Positions 36,031 to 44,959 are shown, numbered from the stretch's first letter. The stretch: DNA of 64,000 bases from Sphingomonas sp. (GCF_024508665.1 NZ_JANINP010000007.1:248001-312000); one strand, 5' to 3'. Program-made: numbers and translations. The notes: generated from the sequence alone by a model not told the origin.

Positions 36031-36798
36031 CTAGGCTAGCGGTCTACGCACCGGGATGCCCGCCGCGGCCAGCGCGCGGTGCGCGTCCGCGATGCTCGCC
36101 TCACCAAAATGGAAAATACTCGCGGCGAGCACCGCGCTGGCATGGCCGTCGCGGATGCCGGCGACGAGGTCGTCAAGGCCACCGACGCCGCCCGAGGCGA
36201 CCACCGGCACGCTGACCTGGTCGGCGATCGTGCGGATGAGCTCGAGGTCATAGCCGCTGCGCGTGCCGTCGCGGTCCATGCTGGTTACCAGTAACTCGCC
36301 CGCGCCAAGTTCGGCTAGCCGCAGGGCATGCGCGACCGCGTCGATTCCGGTCGGCTTGCGGCCGCCGTGGGTGAAGACTTCCCAACCGTGCGTCGTGCGT
36401 CGTGCGTCGACCGAGGCGACGCAGCATTGGCTGCCGAAGCGCTCGGCGATGTCGCTGACGAGTTCGGGCCGCGCCACGGCGGCGGAATTGACCGCGACCT
36501 TGTCGGCACCGGCGAGCAACAGGGCGCGTGCGTCCTCGGCCGAGCGCACGCCGCCGCCGACGGTCAGCGGCATGAAGCAGACTTCGGCCGTCCGCCGCAC
36601 GACGTCGAGGATGGTGCCGCGCGCTTCGTGACTGGCCGTGATGTCGAGGAAGCAAAGCTCGTCGGCGCCCGCCGCGTCATAGGCCTGCGCCTGCTCGACG
36701 GGATCCCCGGCGTCGCGCAGGTCGACGAAATTGACGCCTTTCACCACTCGGCCATTGGCGACGTCTAGACAGGGGATGACGCGGGCGCGAACGGTCAT
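36031..36798 (-). CDS. hisF: imidazole glycerol phosphate synthase cyclase subunit
   Basis: The cyclase half of IGP synthase, a (beta/alpha)8 barrel. The 255 residues show [19 protein letters not shown] with the catalytic aspartate near 12, [20 protein letters not shown] (phosphate site) and [17 protein letters not shown] with the second aspartate near 175, and [14 protein letters not shown]. The start overlaps the stop of a small membrane-protein gene (ATGA). Confidence 0.97.
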   Translation of the reverse strand: MTVRARVIPCLDVANGRVVKGVNFVDLRDAGDPVEQAQAYDAAGADELCFLDITASHEARGTILDVVRRTAEVCFMPLTVGGGVRSAEDARALLLAGADKVAVNSAAVARPELVSDIAERFGSQCCVASVDARRTTHGWEVFTHGGRKPTGIDAVAHALRLAELGAGELLVTSMDRDGTRSGYDLELIRTIADQVSVPVVASGGVGGLDDLVAGIRDGHASAVLAASIFHFGEASIADAHRALAAAGIPVRRPLA

Positions 36799-37037
36799 CT
36801 GCCGGTTCCGACCGCGAGAATAAGGATGCCCGCCAAGGCCATGCCGGTAACGATCACCAAGTTGACGGCCGTCGCGCCCCAGAAGAAGGCGGGCGCCTGA
36901 GCACGGTCGAAAATGAGCGGGTTGATGTTGCCGAAAAATAGAGCCGGCATCTCGCCGTCGTTATAGCCGTCGCGGAGCTTGCTGGCGCCATAGGCCGCCA
37001 GGGCAAACAGAATCAGCGAAAGGACGACCCGGTTCAC
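36795..37037 (-). CDS. small two-helix membrane protein between hisA and hisF
   Basis: An 80-residue protein with two hydrophobic helices, [18 protein letters not shown] and [20 protein letters not shown], joined by a polar loop ([20 protein letters not shown]). I do not recognise a family. It starts at GTG 37037, overlapping the hisA stop (GTGA), and its stop overlaps the hisF ATG, so it must be translated with the pathway genes. A role in histidine synthesis is not implied by the sequence. Confidence 0.7.
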   Translation of the reverse strand: MNRVVLSLILFALAAYGASKLRDGYNDGEMPALFFGNINPLIFDRAQAPAFFWGATAVNLVIVTGMALAGILILAVGTGR

Positions 37038-37768
37038 GCCGCTTCCGCCACCGATATCGCCGTCGCGAGGTCGAGCCGGCCATCGTACAGCGCGCGGCCG
37101 GTGATGACGCCCTCGATCCCGTCGCGGGCGTGGAGCGCGAGGATGTGGATGTCCGCAATCCCTCCGACACCGCCCGAGGCGATTACCGGGATGTCGACCG
37201 CGCGGGCAAGATCGACCGTCGCCTGGACGTTGCAGCCCTTGAGCAGGCCATCGCGTCCGACATCGGTGAACAGCAAGGCGGCGACCCCGGCATCCTCGAA
37301 GCGACGCGCCATATCCTCGACCGACACGTCCGAGACGTCCGCCCAGCCGCGAGTCGCGACCATGCCGTCCCTGGCGTCGACAGCGACCACGATGCCGCCC
37401 GGGAAATCGCGCGCGGCCTCGCGCACCAATTGAGGATTGTCGAGCGCCGCAGTGCCGATCACCAATCGCGAGACGCCGACGTCGAACCATCCTTCGATCG
37501 CCGCGCGGTCGCGGATCCCTCCGCCCAATTGGACATGGCCCGGAAAGGCGGCAACCACCGCGCGGACGACATCGCCATTGACCGATCTGCCTGCGAACGC
37601 ACCGTCGAGGTCGACCATATGGAGATGCTGCGATCCCGCCTCGGCAAACGCCATCGCCTGCGCCACGGGGTCGTCGCCATAGACCGTCGCGCGGTCCATA
37701 TCGCCCTCGGCCAGGCGCACGACATTGCCGCCCTTGAGGTCGATCGCCGGGAAAATGATCAAGGACAT
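37034..37768 (-). CDS. hisA: phosphoribosylformimino-5-aminoimidazole carboxamide ribotide isomerase
   Basis: Isomerises ProFAR to PRFAR, the HisH/HisF substrate. The 244 residues carry FPAIDLKGGNVVRLAEGD (catalytic Asp near 8), HMVDLDGAFAG, VQLGGGIRDRAAIEGW, VDARDGMVATRGW, FTDVGRDGLLKGCN (second Asp near 130) and VIASGGVGGIADI. The ATG at 37768 follows GGGGAGG, and that Shine-Dalgarno is the outer end of the palindromic element at 37774-37930. Confidence 0.97.
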   Translation of the reverse strand: MSLIIFPAIDLKGGNVVRLAEGDMDRATVYGDDPVAQAMAFAEAGSQHLHMVDLDGAFAGRSVNGDVVRAVVAAFPGHVQLGGGIRDRAAIEGWFDVGVSRLVIGTAALDNPQLVREAARDFPGGIVVAVDARDGMVATRGWADVSDVSVEDMARRFEDAGVAALLFTDVGRDGLLKGCNVQATVDLARAVDIPVIASGGVGGIADIHILALHARDGIEGVITGRALYDGRLDLATAISVAEAA

Positions 37769-37773
37769 CAATA

Positions 37774-37930
37774 ATCCTCCCCGGAACGGGGAGGGGGACC
37801 GCTCGGCGCTAGCCGAGTGGTGGAGGGGCCCCGCGACCAACGAGCAACAGTGGAGAAGGCAGCCGCGGGAGGGGCCCCCTCCACCAAGCCGCTGCGCGTC
37901 TTGGTCCCCCTCCCCGTTTCGGGGAGGATT
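37774..37930. repeat. AATCCTCCCC...GGGGAGGATT palindromic element in the his operon
   Basis: A 157-bp element bounded by inverted AATCCTCCCCGGAACGGGG and CCCCGTTTCGGGGAGGATT-type ends. Internal GTGGAGGGGCC and GGGCCCCCTCCAC also pair. It fills the hisH-hisA gap. Its right-hand end in minus-strand sense provides the hisA ribosome binding site. A sister element with the same ends lies at 43861-44003. Confidence 0.88.
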
Positions 37931-37931
37931 T

Positions 37932-38537
37932 TCACGGCCGCCATTCTAGGAACCTTTCCAACAGCGCTAACCCGTAGCGCTGGCTTTTCTCGGGATGGAA
38001 TTGCACGCCCGCCATATTGTCGCGCGCGATTGCGGCGACGACCGGGCCGGCGTGGTCGGTGGTCGCGACGACGTCTTCGCCCTCGAATGCGTAGCTGTGC
38101 AGAAAATAAGCCTCACCCGCTTCGATCAGCGGGTGCGGGAGTGTCGGCCGGACGTCATTCCAGCCCATGTGCGGTACCTTGGCGGCAGGGTCGGTCGGCG
38201 TCAGCAGGCGAATGCGGCCCTTGATCCAGCCGAGCCCTTCGTGATCGCCCATTTCCTCGCCGACGTCCGCCATCAACTGCATGCCGACGCAAATACCGAG
38301 GAACGGCGCGCCGTCGCGCCGCACGCGCTGGTCGAGCGCCTCGATCATGCCGGGGACGGCACGCAACGCCGCCGCGCAGGCGCCGAACGCGCCGACGCCG
38401 GGAAGGACGATGCGATCGGCACCACGCACCAGCTCGGGATCGGCGGTGACCGCGACGTCCCGCGCGCCTGCCGCCTTCAGCGCGTTAGCTACCGAATGCA
38501 GGTTGCCCGCGCCGTAATCGATCAGGGCGAGCGTCAC
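37932..38537 (-). CDS. hisH: imidazole glycerol phosphate synthase glutaminase subunit
   Basis: Class I glutamine amidotransferase supplying ammonia to HisF. The 201 residues include ALIDYGAGNLHSVANAL at the start, LPGVGAFG (the oxyanion strand), PFLGICVGMQLM with the nucleophilic Cys83, and VQFHPEKSQRYG with the His/Glu of the triad. GTG 38537 is preferred because it overlaps the YciI stop (GTGA); upstream frame residues are arginine-rich and unlike the family. Confidence 0.96.
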   Translation of the reverse strand: MTLALIDYGAGNLHSVANALKAAGARDVAVTADPELVRGADRIVLPGVGAFGACAAALRAVPGMIEALDQRVRRDGAPFLGICVGMQLMADVGEEMGDHEGLGWIKGRIRLLTPTDPAAKVPHMGWNDVRPTLPHPLIEAGEAYFLHSYAFEGEDVVATTDHAGPVVAAIARDNMAGVQFHPEKSQRYGLALLERFLEWRP

Positions 38538-38848
38538 GCGAACAGGGGAGCGACCGCGTCGGCCGCCCAACTCGCATTGAATTCGATCACTTCGATCGTC
38601 GCCGAACCTTCGGTCACGAACGGGTCGGTCGCCGCGAGTGCTTCGACTTCCGGCTTGCGGCCGCGGCAGACGATCACGCCGCCGATGCGCGGGTTGCGGC
38701 GTCCCGACAGCAGAAACAGGCCTTCGGCATAGCCACGCTCGAGCCAGTCGATATGCGCCTTCATGTGGCGGTCGACCTCATCGAGGGGAACGACATAGGT
38801 GATCAGGATCAGGCATACCGGCGCGTCGGCGTTGGTCGCCGGCATCAC
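38534..38848 (-). CDS. YciI-like (YCII domain) protein
   Basis: A 104-residue single-domain protein: [54 protein letters not shown] and [14 protein letters not shown] match the YCII-related ferredoxin-like fold, with the usual histidine near residue 32. Family members are thought to be small enzymes or accessory proteins; no substrate is known. It lies between hisB and hisH with overlaps on both sides. Confidence 0.88.
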   Translation of the reverse strand: MMPATNADAPVCLILITYVVPLDEVDRHMKAHIDWLERGYAEGLFLLSGRRNPRIGGVIVCRGRKPEVEALAATDPFVTEGSATIEVIEFNASWAADAVAPLFA

Positions 38849-39432
38849 AGCGTCCCCTTGGTCGAGGGAATCGCACCGGCCTTGCGCGGATCGATCTCGA
38901 CCGCTTCACGCAAGGCGCGGGCGAGGCCCTTGAACGCGGCTTCGGCGATATGGTGATTGTTCGAGCCGTACAGCGTCTCGATGTGGAGCGTGATTCCGGC
39001 GGTCTGCGCGAACGAGTGGAAGAAATGCTCGAACATCTCGGTGTCCATCTCACCGAGGCGCTTCTGCGAGAATTCGGTCTTCCATACGAGGAACGGACGC
39101 CCCGAAATGTCGAGCGCGACCCGGGTCAGCGTCTCGTCCATCGGCGACAGCGCTTCGGCATAGCGGCGGATGCCGCGTTTTTCGCCGAGTGCCTTGTTGA
39201 TCGCCTCGCCGATCGCGAGCCCGGTATCCTCGACCGTGTGATGCTGATCGATATGGAGGTCGCCGATCGTCTTCACATCCAGGTCGATCAGCGAATGGCG
39301 CGACAATTGTTCGAGCATATGGTCGAAGAACCCGATGCCGGTCGACACGGCATAGCTGCCGGTCCCGTCGAGATTGACGGCGACGTCGATCGACGTTTCG
39401 CTCGTCTTGCGGCTGATCGTCGCGGTGCGCAT
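38845..39432 (-). CDS. hisB: imidazoleglycerol-phosphate dehydratase
   Basis: Manganese enzyme dehydrating IGP to imidazole acetol phosphate. The 195 residues are the monofunctional form, without the histidinol phosphatase half seen in enterobacteria. Metal motifs: [48 protein letters not shown] and [17 protein letters not shown]. It is first in the minus-strand run yciI-hisH-hisA-hisF-hisE; the 71-bp gap to sspB holds divergent promoters. Confidence 0.97.
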   Translation of the reverse strand: MRTATISRKTSETSIDVAVNLDGTGSYAVSTGIGFFDHMLEQLSRHSLIDLDVKTIGDLHIDQHHTVEDTGLAIGEAINKALGEKRGIRRYAEALSPMDETLTRVALDISGRPFLVWKTEFSQKRLGEMDTEMFEHFFHSFAQTAGITLHIETLYGSNNHHIAEAAFKGLARALREAVEIDPRKAGAIPSTKGTL

Positions 39433-39503
39433 CGCGCCCCCATATGGGTGTGTCGCACGTCATGCAATCTTGACCCGCCGCTCGCATCGGCTACCCAAGG
39501 CAT

Positions 39504-39980
39504 ATGAGTGATGGACTGCCCGATAGCCTGATTCCGTATGATGAGATCGTGCAAGAGGCATTGCGCGCCGTGGTCGGCCGCGTGCTGGGCTCGGTCGCGG
39601 CCGGCGGCGGGCTGCCCGGCGAGCACCATTTCTATATCACGTTCAAGACCCAGGCGCCCGGAGTAAGCATTCCCGAGCGCCTGATCGAGCGGTTCCCGGA
39701 CGAGATGACGATCGTCCTGCAGAACCGCTATTGGGACCTGACGGTCGACGACGAGCGATTCTCGGTCGGGCTGAGCTTCAATCAGGTGCCGTCGAAGCTC
39801 GAAATTCCCTATTCAGCGATCACCGGCTTTCACGATCCGGCGGTCAATTTCGAACTGCGTTTCCAGGCGCAGGAAGGACCTGAAGGTCCCGAACCGCATG
39901 ACGAGGCCGAAAACGATCATGTCGAGCGCGTCGATGACGGCTCGAACGTCGTAAGCGTCGATTTCAAAAGGAAGAAGTAG
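39504..39980 (+). CDS. sspB: SspB-family ClpXP adaptor (alphaproteobacterial type)
   Basis: A 158-residue protein: an N-terminal helix (IPYDEIVQEALRAVVGRVLG), the beta-sandwich with HHFYITFKTQAPGVSIPERL and MTIVLQNRYWDLTVDDERFS, then FSVGLSFNQVPSKLEIPYSA and a long acidic linker ending in VVSVDFKRKK. That is the SspB plan: a substrate-binding domain, flexible linker and a short ClpX-docking tail. It delivers ssrA-tagged and regulatory substrates to ClpXP. Moderately weak AAGG precedes the ATG. Confidence 0.88.
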   Translation: MSDGLPDSLIPYDEIVQEALRAVVGRVLGSVAAGGGLPGEHHFYITFKTQAPGVSIPERLIERFPDEMTIVLQNRYWDLTVDDERFSVGLSFNQVPSKLEIPYSAITGFHDPAVNFELRFQAQEGPEGPEPHDEAENDHVERVDDGSNVVSVDFKRKK

Positions 39981-40134
39981 GCCGAAGCGAGCCGCGCAAG
40001 CTGCGCGGCGGTCACCTATTGGTGACGCGAACGGCCGGCCGGTGCGGCGATAGCCGCGTCCGACGTCACGGGATTTACTTCCGTGACGGCTCCTGGAGGT
40101 CTGCTTTCCCAGGTGAACTAGCCCCATCTCCCGC

Positions 40135-40223
40135 GTCACCCCGTCCTTGTGCCGAGGTCCACTCCTCCATTCGCGAGATGAGGGGTTGTTGCGCGGTGGA
40201 TGCCGGGACAAGCCCGGCATGAC
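40135..40223. repeat. 89-bp palindromic element, copy C (inverted)
   Basis: Begins GTCACCCCGTCCTTGTGCCG and ends GGATGCCGGGACAAGCCCGGCATGAC in the reverse order of copies A and B. Upstream, the same 279-bp gap between sspB and the HD-GYP gene has two smaller hairpins: GTCACC-TATT-GGTGAC and GTCACGG...CCGTGAC. No gene is apparent there. Confidence 0.88.
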
Positions 40224-40259
40224 GAAGAAGGTGAAGGCCTTCTATGGTAACGGCTAGGC

Positions 40260-41573
40260 TCAATCGAGCCGCTGACTAGGCCGCCAGCGCGAGACGCGAT
40301 CCGCGTTCGGCATCTCGACCATTTCCCCCGGCGTAACCTCGACCCCCGCCCACAGCCGCGCGATCACCTCGCGGTCGAGCTTATCGCTTTCCTGCAGCAG
40401 ATGCGGGCACAATGCCGGCCAGTCATGCGCGCCCCAATCGGCGGGATTCTCCTGGCGAAGGACGGTCTTGCACGCGTCGTCATCCGCCAGAATGATGTCG
40501 CGCGGTTCGACCAAGCCGTTCGCAGCGGTGTCGTAGAAGACGCGCAGGCGCGGGCGGCTGGCGCGGCGGCCGTTGGACAGCACGATCGCCAGCCGCTGCG
40601 AGCGCAGGCGGACGACCATGCCGACCGGGAACACCGCAATGCTCTGGTAGAAAGTGAACAACAGGTCGCGATCGAATTGGCCGTTCCAGCCATGCATCGC
40701 GGTTACCGCTTCAATCGGGGACCAGGACTCCTTGTACGCGCGGTCCGACGTCAGCGCGTCATAAACGTCGCAGATCGCGCCCATCCGCGCTGCCAGGCTG
40801 ATCTCGCTGTCCTTAAGTCCGAACGGATAGCCGGTGCCGTCGATCTTTTCGTGATGATGGCGGCAGACGTCCATCACAATAGCGGGGATGGCGTCGGCCC
40901 GGCCGAGAATCGCGCAGCCGCGTTCGGGATGAAGCCGCGCGATGGCGAATTCCTCGTCGGTCAGCCGACCTGGCTTGTTGAGGATTTCGGACGGCACGTC
41001 CATCTTGCCGATGTCGTGCAACAGTCCCGCCAGGCCGAGTTCGCGCACCATGTCGTCGGCCAGTCCAAGGTGGTGGGCGAAATTGACCATCAGCGCGCAC
41101 ACCGCGACCGAATGCAGATAGCTGTAATCGTCCTTCGATTTGAGCCGGACGATACCGATCAGGGCATAGGCGTTGCGTTGCACCGATTCCGAAATCTCGT
41201 CGACGACTGCTCCGACCTGATCGGAGTCGATTGCCTTCCCCATTCGGGCATCCTCGAAAACGCCGCGGATGATTTCCCTTGTCCGCGCGACGATGTCGGC
41301 GGCGCGCTCGCGCTCGGCGGTGATGCCGGTGGGGATGTTGGCGGCGACGGGTTCAGTGATGATGATCGGCTCCGGCTCGTCGTCGACCGGGGCGAGTCCT
41401 CGCGCGGTGTCGATCGTCACGAAGGCGATGCCCGCGTCGCGCAGGGCGGCGATCTCGCCGTCCGATCGCAACAGGAACCGGCGGCGCCAGAACGGATGGC
41501 TGAGCCACGAGCCCTCTATGGCATGCAGGAACATGCCGGGGCGAAGCAGAGAGAGCGGGACTCGGCGCAGCAT
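40260..41573 (-). CDS. HD-GYP domain cyclic-di-GMP phosphodiesterase
   Basis: A 437-residue cytoplasmic protein. The N-terminus (MLRRVPLSLLRPGMFLHAIE to FVTIDTARGL) is a DUF3391-like region. The HD-GYP domain follows: HSVAVCALMVNFAHHLG, GLLHDIGKMDVPSEILNK near 185, CRHHHEKIDGTGYPFGL near 240 with the GYP motif, and MGAICDVYDALTSDRAYK. All key metal and GYP residues are present, so it should be active. No receiver or membrane domain is seen, leaving the input signal unknown. Confidence 0.93.
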   Translation of the reverse strand: MLRRVPLSLLRPGMFLHAIEGSWLSHPFWRRRFLLRSDGEIAALRDAGIAFVTIDTARGLAPVDDEPEPIIITEPVAANIPTGITAERERAADIVARTREIIRGVFEDARMGKAIDSDQVGAVVDEISESVQRNAYALIGIVRLKSKDDYSYLHSVAVCALMVNFAHHLGLADDMVRELGLAGLLHDIGKMDVPSEILNKPGRLTDEEFAIARLHPERGCAILGRADAIPAIVMDVCRHHHEKIDGTGYPFGLKDSEISLAARMGAICDVYDALTSDRAYKESWSPIEAVTAMHGWNGQFDRDLLFTFYQSIAVFPVGMVVRLRSQRLAIVLSNGRRASRPRLRVFYDTAANGLVEPRDIILADDDACKTVLRQENPADWGAHDWPALCPHLLQESDKLDREVIARLWAGVEVTPGEMVEMPNADRVSRWRPSQRLD

Positions 41574-41597
41574 GCTCGCCTGAATAATCGATATCGG

Positions 41598-41626
41598 TTG
41601 ACAAGTTACTACTTTCGCAGTGTTTT
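41598..41626 (+). promoter_or_regulatory. candidate sigma-70-type promoter for the methyltransferase gene
   Basis: TTGACA at 41598-41603 with a 17-base spacer to TGTTTT (41621-41626) in the 144-bp gap between the HD-GYP and methyltransferase genes. The -35 hexamer is perfect but the -10 is poor. A 23-codon reading frame (ATG 41639, stop before 41712) lies between it and the gene. Confidence 0.4.
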
Positions 41627-41717
41627 CCTATCCGAGGATATGTCGGCCGTCGGGCTCTGTCTCCGCCGGATCGAGATCGACCTCACCAGGAGAAGGTGGC
41701 GCGCCGCATAGGGTGAT

Positions 41718-42425
41718 ATGGCTCAACACCAGCCGCAGGATCCGACACCAATGTCACGCGCAACCGCGATCGCTTATGCGGTCGCGCTGCCGATTTCATT
41801 GCTGCTGCTCGTGTTCCTACCTGTTGGCGATATCGGCTGGATGCCGGGCTGGATCTTCGTCGCGGCGCTGGCGATCGGGTTCGCGGCATCGGGGTTGGCG
41901 CTCGCCAAGGTCAATCCTGTCATCTTTCGTGCGCGCAGTCGCTTCCAGCCGGGGACCGAGCGTTGGGACTTGCCGCTGGTGGCGGTGATCCTGACCGCGA
42001 TGGTCGCAACCATTCCCGTCGCAAGCTTCGACGCGGGAAGGGCGCATTGGTCGCACGTGCCGCTGTGGTTGGTCGTGATCGGTTACGCTGCCTTGTTCGG
42101 CGGGATCGCGGGCACCGCCTGGGCGCAAGCGGTCAATCCGTTCTTCGAACCTGGCGTGCGCATCCAGTCGGAACGGCATCAGCGGGTGATCGACACCGGG
42201 CCTTATCGCTTCGTCCGGCACCCCGGCTACAGCGCCGCGGTGGCGATGTTCCTCGGCATGCCGCTGGCGCTCGCTTCCTGGTGGGGACTGCTTCCGGCCG
42301 CGATCGCGTCGATCCTGCTCGTCATCCGTACGGCCTGGGAAGACCGGCTGCTCCAGGGGCGCCTGCCCGGCTATCGCGAATATGCCGGTCGTGTGCGCGC
42401 AAGGCTTGTGCCCGGCATCTGGTGA
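41718..42425 (+). CDS. isoprenylcysteine carboxyl methyltransferase-like membrane protein
   Basis: A 235-residue integral membrane protein with about five helices (AIAYAVALPISLLLLVFLPV, PGWIFVAALAIGFAASGLAL, and others). The C-terminal VIDTGPYRFVRHPGYSAAVA, then AWEDRLLQGRLPGYREYAGR is the ICMT/PEMT-type SAM-binding signature (RHPGY, E...Y). Substrate is unknown: bacterial members methylate lipids or small molecules. The ATG at 41718 is the first in frame; ATG 41751 is an alternative. Confidence 0.88.
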   Translation: MAQHQPQDPTPMSRATAIAYAVALPISLLLLVFLPVGDIGWMPGWIFVAALAIGFAASGLALAKVNPVIFRARSRFQPGTERWDLPLVAVILTAMVATIPVASFDAGRAHWSHVPLWLVVIGYAALFGGIAGTAWAQAVNPFFEPGVRIQSERHQRVIDTGPYRFVRHPGYSAAVAMFLGMPLALASWWGLLPAAIASILLVIRTAWEDRLLQGRLPGYREYAGRVRARLVPGIW

Positions 42426-42464
42426 CGCCAAGTCGGGCGCACCGTCCGACAAGGAGCCTGCGCG

Positions 42465-43856
42465 ATGACCGACACCCGCACCGAAACCGATTCGATCGGC
42501 GCGATCGAAGTGCCGGCGGGCGCTTATTGGGGGGCGCAGACCCAGCGATCGATCGAGAATTTTCCCTTCGGCGAGCGCGAGCGCATGCCGATCGCGATCG
42601 TCCATGCGCTGGCCCTGGTGAAGCAGGCGGCGGCGCGGGTGAACCGCGCACATGGGCTAGCGGCGGAGAAGGCGGACGCGATCGAGGCGGCCGCCGCGGA
42701 AGTCGTCGCCGGCAAGCTCGACGACCAGTTTCCGCTGGTCATCTGGCAGACCGGCAGCGGCACCCAGTCGAACATGAACGTCAACGAGGTGATCGCCGGC
42801 CGCGCCAATGAGATGCTGACGGGCACGCGCGGCGGCAAGACGCCGATCCACCCCAATGACGACGTCAATATGAGCCAGTCGTCGAACGACAGCTTTCCGA
42901 CCGCACTGCACGTCGCGGCGGCGCTGGCGGCGACGCGGCGGCTTCTTCCCGCGCTCGATCGCCTCGCCGACGCGCTGCTCGTCAAAGCGGAGGCATGGGA
43001 CGATATCGTGAAGATCGGGCGGACGCATTTGCAGGATGCGACGCCGCTGACGCTGGGGCAGGAGTTTTCGGGCTATTACGCGCAACTCAAGCTGGCCCAT
43101 GCCCGCACCGAACCGTTCGTCGTCCATGCTTTGTCGAAGCTGGCGCAAGGCGGAACCGCCGTCGGAACCGGCCTCAACGCTCCGGCCGGATTCGCCGAGG
43201 AAATCGCCGCCGAATTGTCGAAACTGACCGGTTTCGCATTCGAGACCGCGCCTAACAAGTTCGAGGCGCTGGCCTCGAACGACACTTTGGTCGATTTTTC
43301 GGGACGATTGAACAGCCTGGCGGTGGCGCTGACCAAGATCGCCAACGACATTCGCCTGCTCGGATCGGGGCCGCGCTCGGGCATCGGCGAGCTGGTACTG
43401 CCGGCAAACGAGCCGGGCAGCTCGATCATGCCGGGCAAGGTCAATCCGACCCAGTGCGAGATGCTGACGATGGTCGCGGCGCAAGTGATCGGCAATCACC
43501 AGGCCGTGACGGTCGGCGGTATGCAGGGGCATCTCGAGCTCAACGTGTTCAAGCCGATGATCGGGGCCGCGGTGCTGCGGTCCGTCGACCTGCTGAGCGT
43601 CGGGATGGAGAGTTTTGCCGAACGGTGCGTCGAGGGAATGGAGCCCGACCGGCGCCGGATCGCCGAGTTGGTCGACCGCTCGCTGATGCTGGTCACCGCG
43701 CTCGCGCCGGAGATCGGCTACGACAATGCCGCGAAGATCGCGAAGCATGCGCATGCCGAAGGGATGACGCTGAAGGAAGCGGGGCTGGATTTGGGGCTGG
43801 TCGACGAGGCGACGTTCGACCGTGTGGTACGGCCGGAGAAGATGGTGGGGCGGTAA
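42465..43856 (+). CDS. fumC: class II fumarate hydratase
   Basis: Interconverts fumarate and malate in the TCA cycle. The 463 residues give the family's usual length. Key motifs: [20 protein letters not shown] (95-115), [39 protein letters not shown] with the catalytic histidine, and the signature [16 protein letters not shown] near 320. AAGGAG lies at good spacing. It follows the methyltransferase by 39 bp and may be cotranscribed. Confidence 0.97.
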   Translation: MTDTRTETDSIGAIEVPAGAYWGAQTQRSIENFPFGERERMPIAIVHALALVKQAAARVNRAHGLAAEKADAIEAAAAEVVAGKLDDQFPLVIWQTGSGTQSNMNVNEVIAGRANEMLTGTRGGKTPIHPNDDVNMSQSSNDSFPTALHVAAALAATRRLLPALDRLADALLVKAEAWDDIVKIGRTHLQDATPLTLGQEFSGYYAQLKLAHARTEPFVVHALSKLAQGGTAVGTGLNAPAGFAEEIAAELSKLTGFAFETAPNKFEALASNDTLVDFSGRLNSLAVALTKIANDIRLLGSGPRSGIGELVLPANEPGSSIMPGKVNPTQCEMLTMVAAQVIGNHQAVTVGGMQGHLELNVFKPMIGAAVLRSVDLLSVGMESFAERCVEGMEPDRRRIAELVDRSLMLVTALAPEIGYDNAAKIAKHAHAEGMTLKEAGLDLGLVDEATFDRVVRPEKMVGR

Positions 43857-43860
43857 GGCA

Positions 43861-44003
43861 AATCCTCCCCGCTTTGCCGGAGGGGGACCGCCGGCCGTAG
43901 GCTGGCGGTGGAGGGGGTCGGCCGCAATGGACTCGCTTGCGGCCTACCCCCTCCACCAAGCCGCTTCGCGCCTTGGTCCCCCTCCCCGTAAACGGGGAGG
44001 ATT
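43861..44003. repeat. AATCCTCCCC...GGGGAGGATT palindromic element, second copy
   Basis: About 143 bp bounded by AATCCTCCCC and GGGGAGGATT. Inside are the paired GTGGAGGGGGTCGGCCGCAA and GCGGCCTACCCCCTCCACC, and a GCCGGCCGTAGGCTGGC hairpin. It fills the gap between the convergent fumC and AHSA1-domain genes; the TTTTTTA after it in plus sense could complete a fumC terminator. Confidence 0.88.
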
Positions 44004-44005
44004 TT

Positions 44006-44485
44006 TTAGCCCTTGATCCGCGCCACCTCGGCCTCAAGCTTGTTCAACGTCGTGCGCCAGCCTTCAGGCGCGCCGCCGACCATGGCCTTGGCCGCCTCGT
44101 CGTAGATTTCATATTCCTGCCGCACCGACATCAGCGAGCCGTCGCCGTCATCGGTGAAGGTCACGAACGTGCGCACCGCGAACGGCGCGTTGCCGCTGTC
44201 GTCGACATGGGCGCCGGCCTCGAACGACAGGCTTTCATTCTCGACCACGTCGATGAAGCGGCCATGGTTCCAGAATTTCTGACCGTCGGGCGCCTGCATG
44301 CAGATGTCGAAGCGGCCACCGGGGCGGCATTCGATCACCGCTTCGGGCGTGGTGAAATGTTCGGGGCTGAACCAGTTCTTCATATGCTCGGCCGTGGTCC
44401 AGGCCTGGAACACGATGGCGCGTGGCGCATCGAAATGGCGCTCGATCACGAGCGGTTCCGGGCGAATGATCGTCTTCTCGGTCAT
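44006..44485 (-). CDS. SRPBCC/AHSA1-domain protein
   Basis: A 159-residue START-like protein: LVIERHFDAPRAIVFQAWTT, MKNWFSPEHFTTPEAVIECR, PGGRFDICMQAPDG and APEGWRTTLNKLEAEVARIK match the activator-of-Hsp90-like (AHSA1) subgroup that binds small hydrophobic ligands. It overlaps the ArsR-type regulator gene by ATGA (44482-44485). ArsR-AHSA1 pairs are common; the ligand is unknown. Confidence 0.92.
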   Translation of the reverse strand: MTEKTIIRPEPLVIERHFDAPRAIVFQAWTTAEHMKNWFSPEHFTTPEAVIECRPGGRFDICMQAPDGQKFWNHGRFIDVVENESLSFEAGAHVDDSGNAPFAVRTFVTFTDDGDGSLMSVRQEYEIYDEAAKAMVGGAPEGWRTTLNKLEAEVARIKG

Positions 44486-44820
44486 TTTTGCTGTCCTTTC
44501 AGGGTGTTGACATAGTCCTCCAGCTTATCGAGTCGGCCTTCCCACTCGCTGCGGCAATCGGCGGTCCAGCGTTCGACCAGCCCGAACGTCTCGGTGTCGA
44601 TCCGGCAGGTCCGGACCCGCCCAGCCTTGTGGGACCGGACCAGCCCCGATTCCTCGAGCACCGCCAGGTGCTGCATGACGGCGGGAAGCGACATGGCGAA
44701 GGGGGACGCCAATTCGCTCACCGACATCGGCCGAAGCGCGAGCCTTTCCACCATCGCCCGCCGCGTCGAATCGGCGAGGGCGTGGAAGACGCGATCGAGA
44801 GAAGGTGATTCGTTAAGCAT
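44482..44820 (-). CDS. ArsR-family winged-helix regulator
   Basis: A 112-residue regulator: VFHALADSTRRAMVERLALR, PMSVSELASPFAMSLPAVMQ and HLAVLEESGLVRSHKAGRVR form the winged helix. No metal-binding cysteine cluster (CxC) is seen, so it is of the non-metal subgroup that is normally paired with AHSA1 proteins. An imperfect dyad lies 22 bases upstream and probably mediates autorepression (inferred). Confidence 0.93.
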   Translation of the reverse strand: MLNESPSLDRVFHALADSTRRAMVERLALRPMSVSELASPFAMSLPAVMQHLAVLEESGLVRSHKAGRVRTCRIDTETFGLVERWTADCRSEWEGRLDKLEDYVNTLKGQQK

Positions 44821-44841
44821 GCGCTTAAGTATTCCGAGTCT

Positions 44842-44867
44842 AACACTTTAGCAAGTGCTTTAGTGTT
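44842..44867. promoter_or_regulatory. imperfect dyad, candidate ArsR-type operator
   Basis: AACACT-TT-AGCA-AG-TGCT-TT-AGTGTT: a 26-bp dyad with inverted AACACT/AGTGTT and AGCA/TGCT pairs. It lies 22 bp upstream of the ArsR-type ATG, in an AT-rich stretch that would also carry the promoter. Confidence 0.6.
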
Positions 44868-44884
44868 GATCGGCCTATTTTCCC

Positions 44885-44959
44885 GTCACCCCAGCGAAAG
44901 CTGGGGTCTCGGGCGAGGGGCACGATAGGGCCGAAGACCCCAGTTTTCGCTGGGGTGAC
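44885..44959. repeat. CCCCAGC-type palindromic element
   Basis: About 75 bp with GTCACCCCAGCGAAAGCTGG at one end and CCCCAGTTTTCGCTGGGGTGAC at the other. Part of the same loose family as the GTCA...TGAC elements, but with a shorter interior. It lies between the divergent ArsR-type and small-protein genes. Confidence 0.82.

Noticed and set aside
41639-41710. A 23-codon leader frame before the ICMT-like gene
   Set aside because: A GAGG lies before the ATG, but the composition is arginine-rich, there is no conserved stalling pattern and length is too short to support without comparison.
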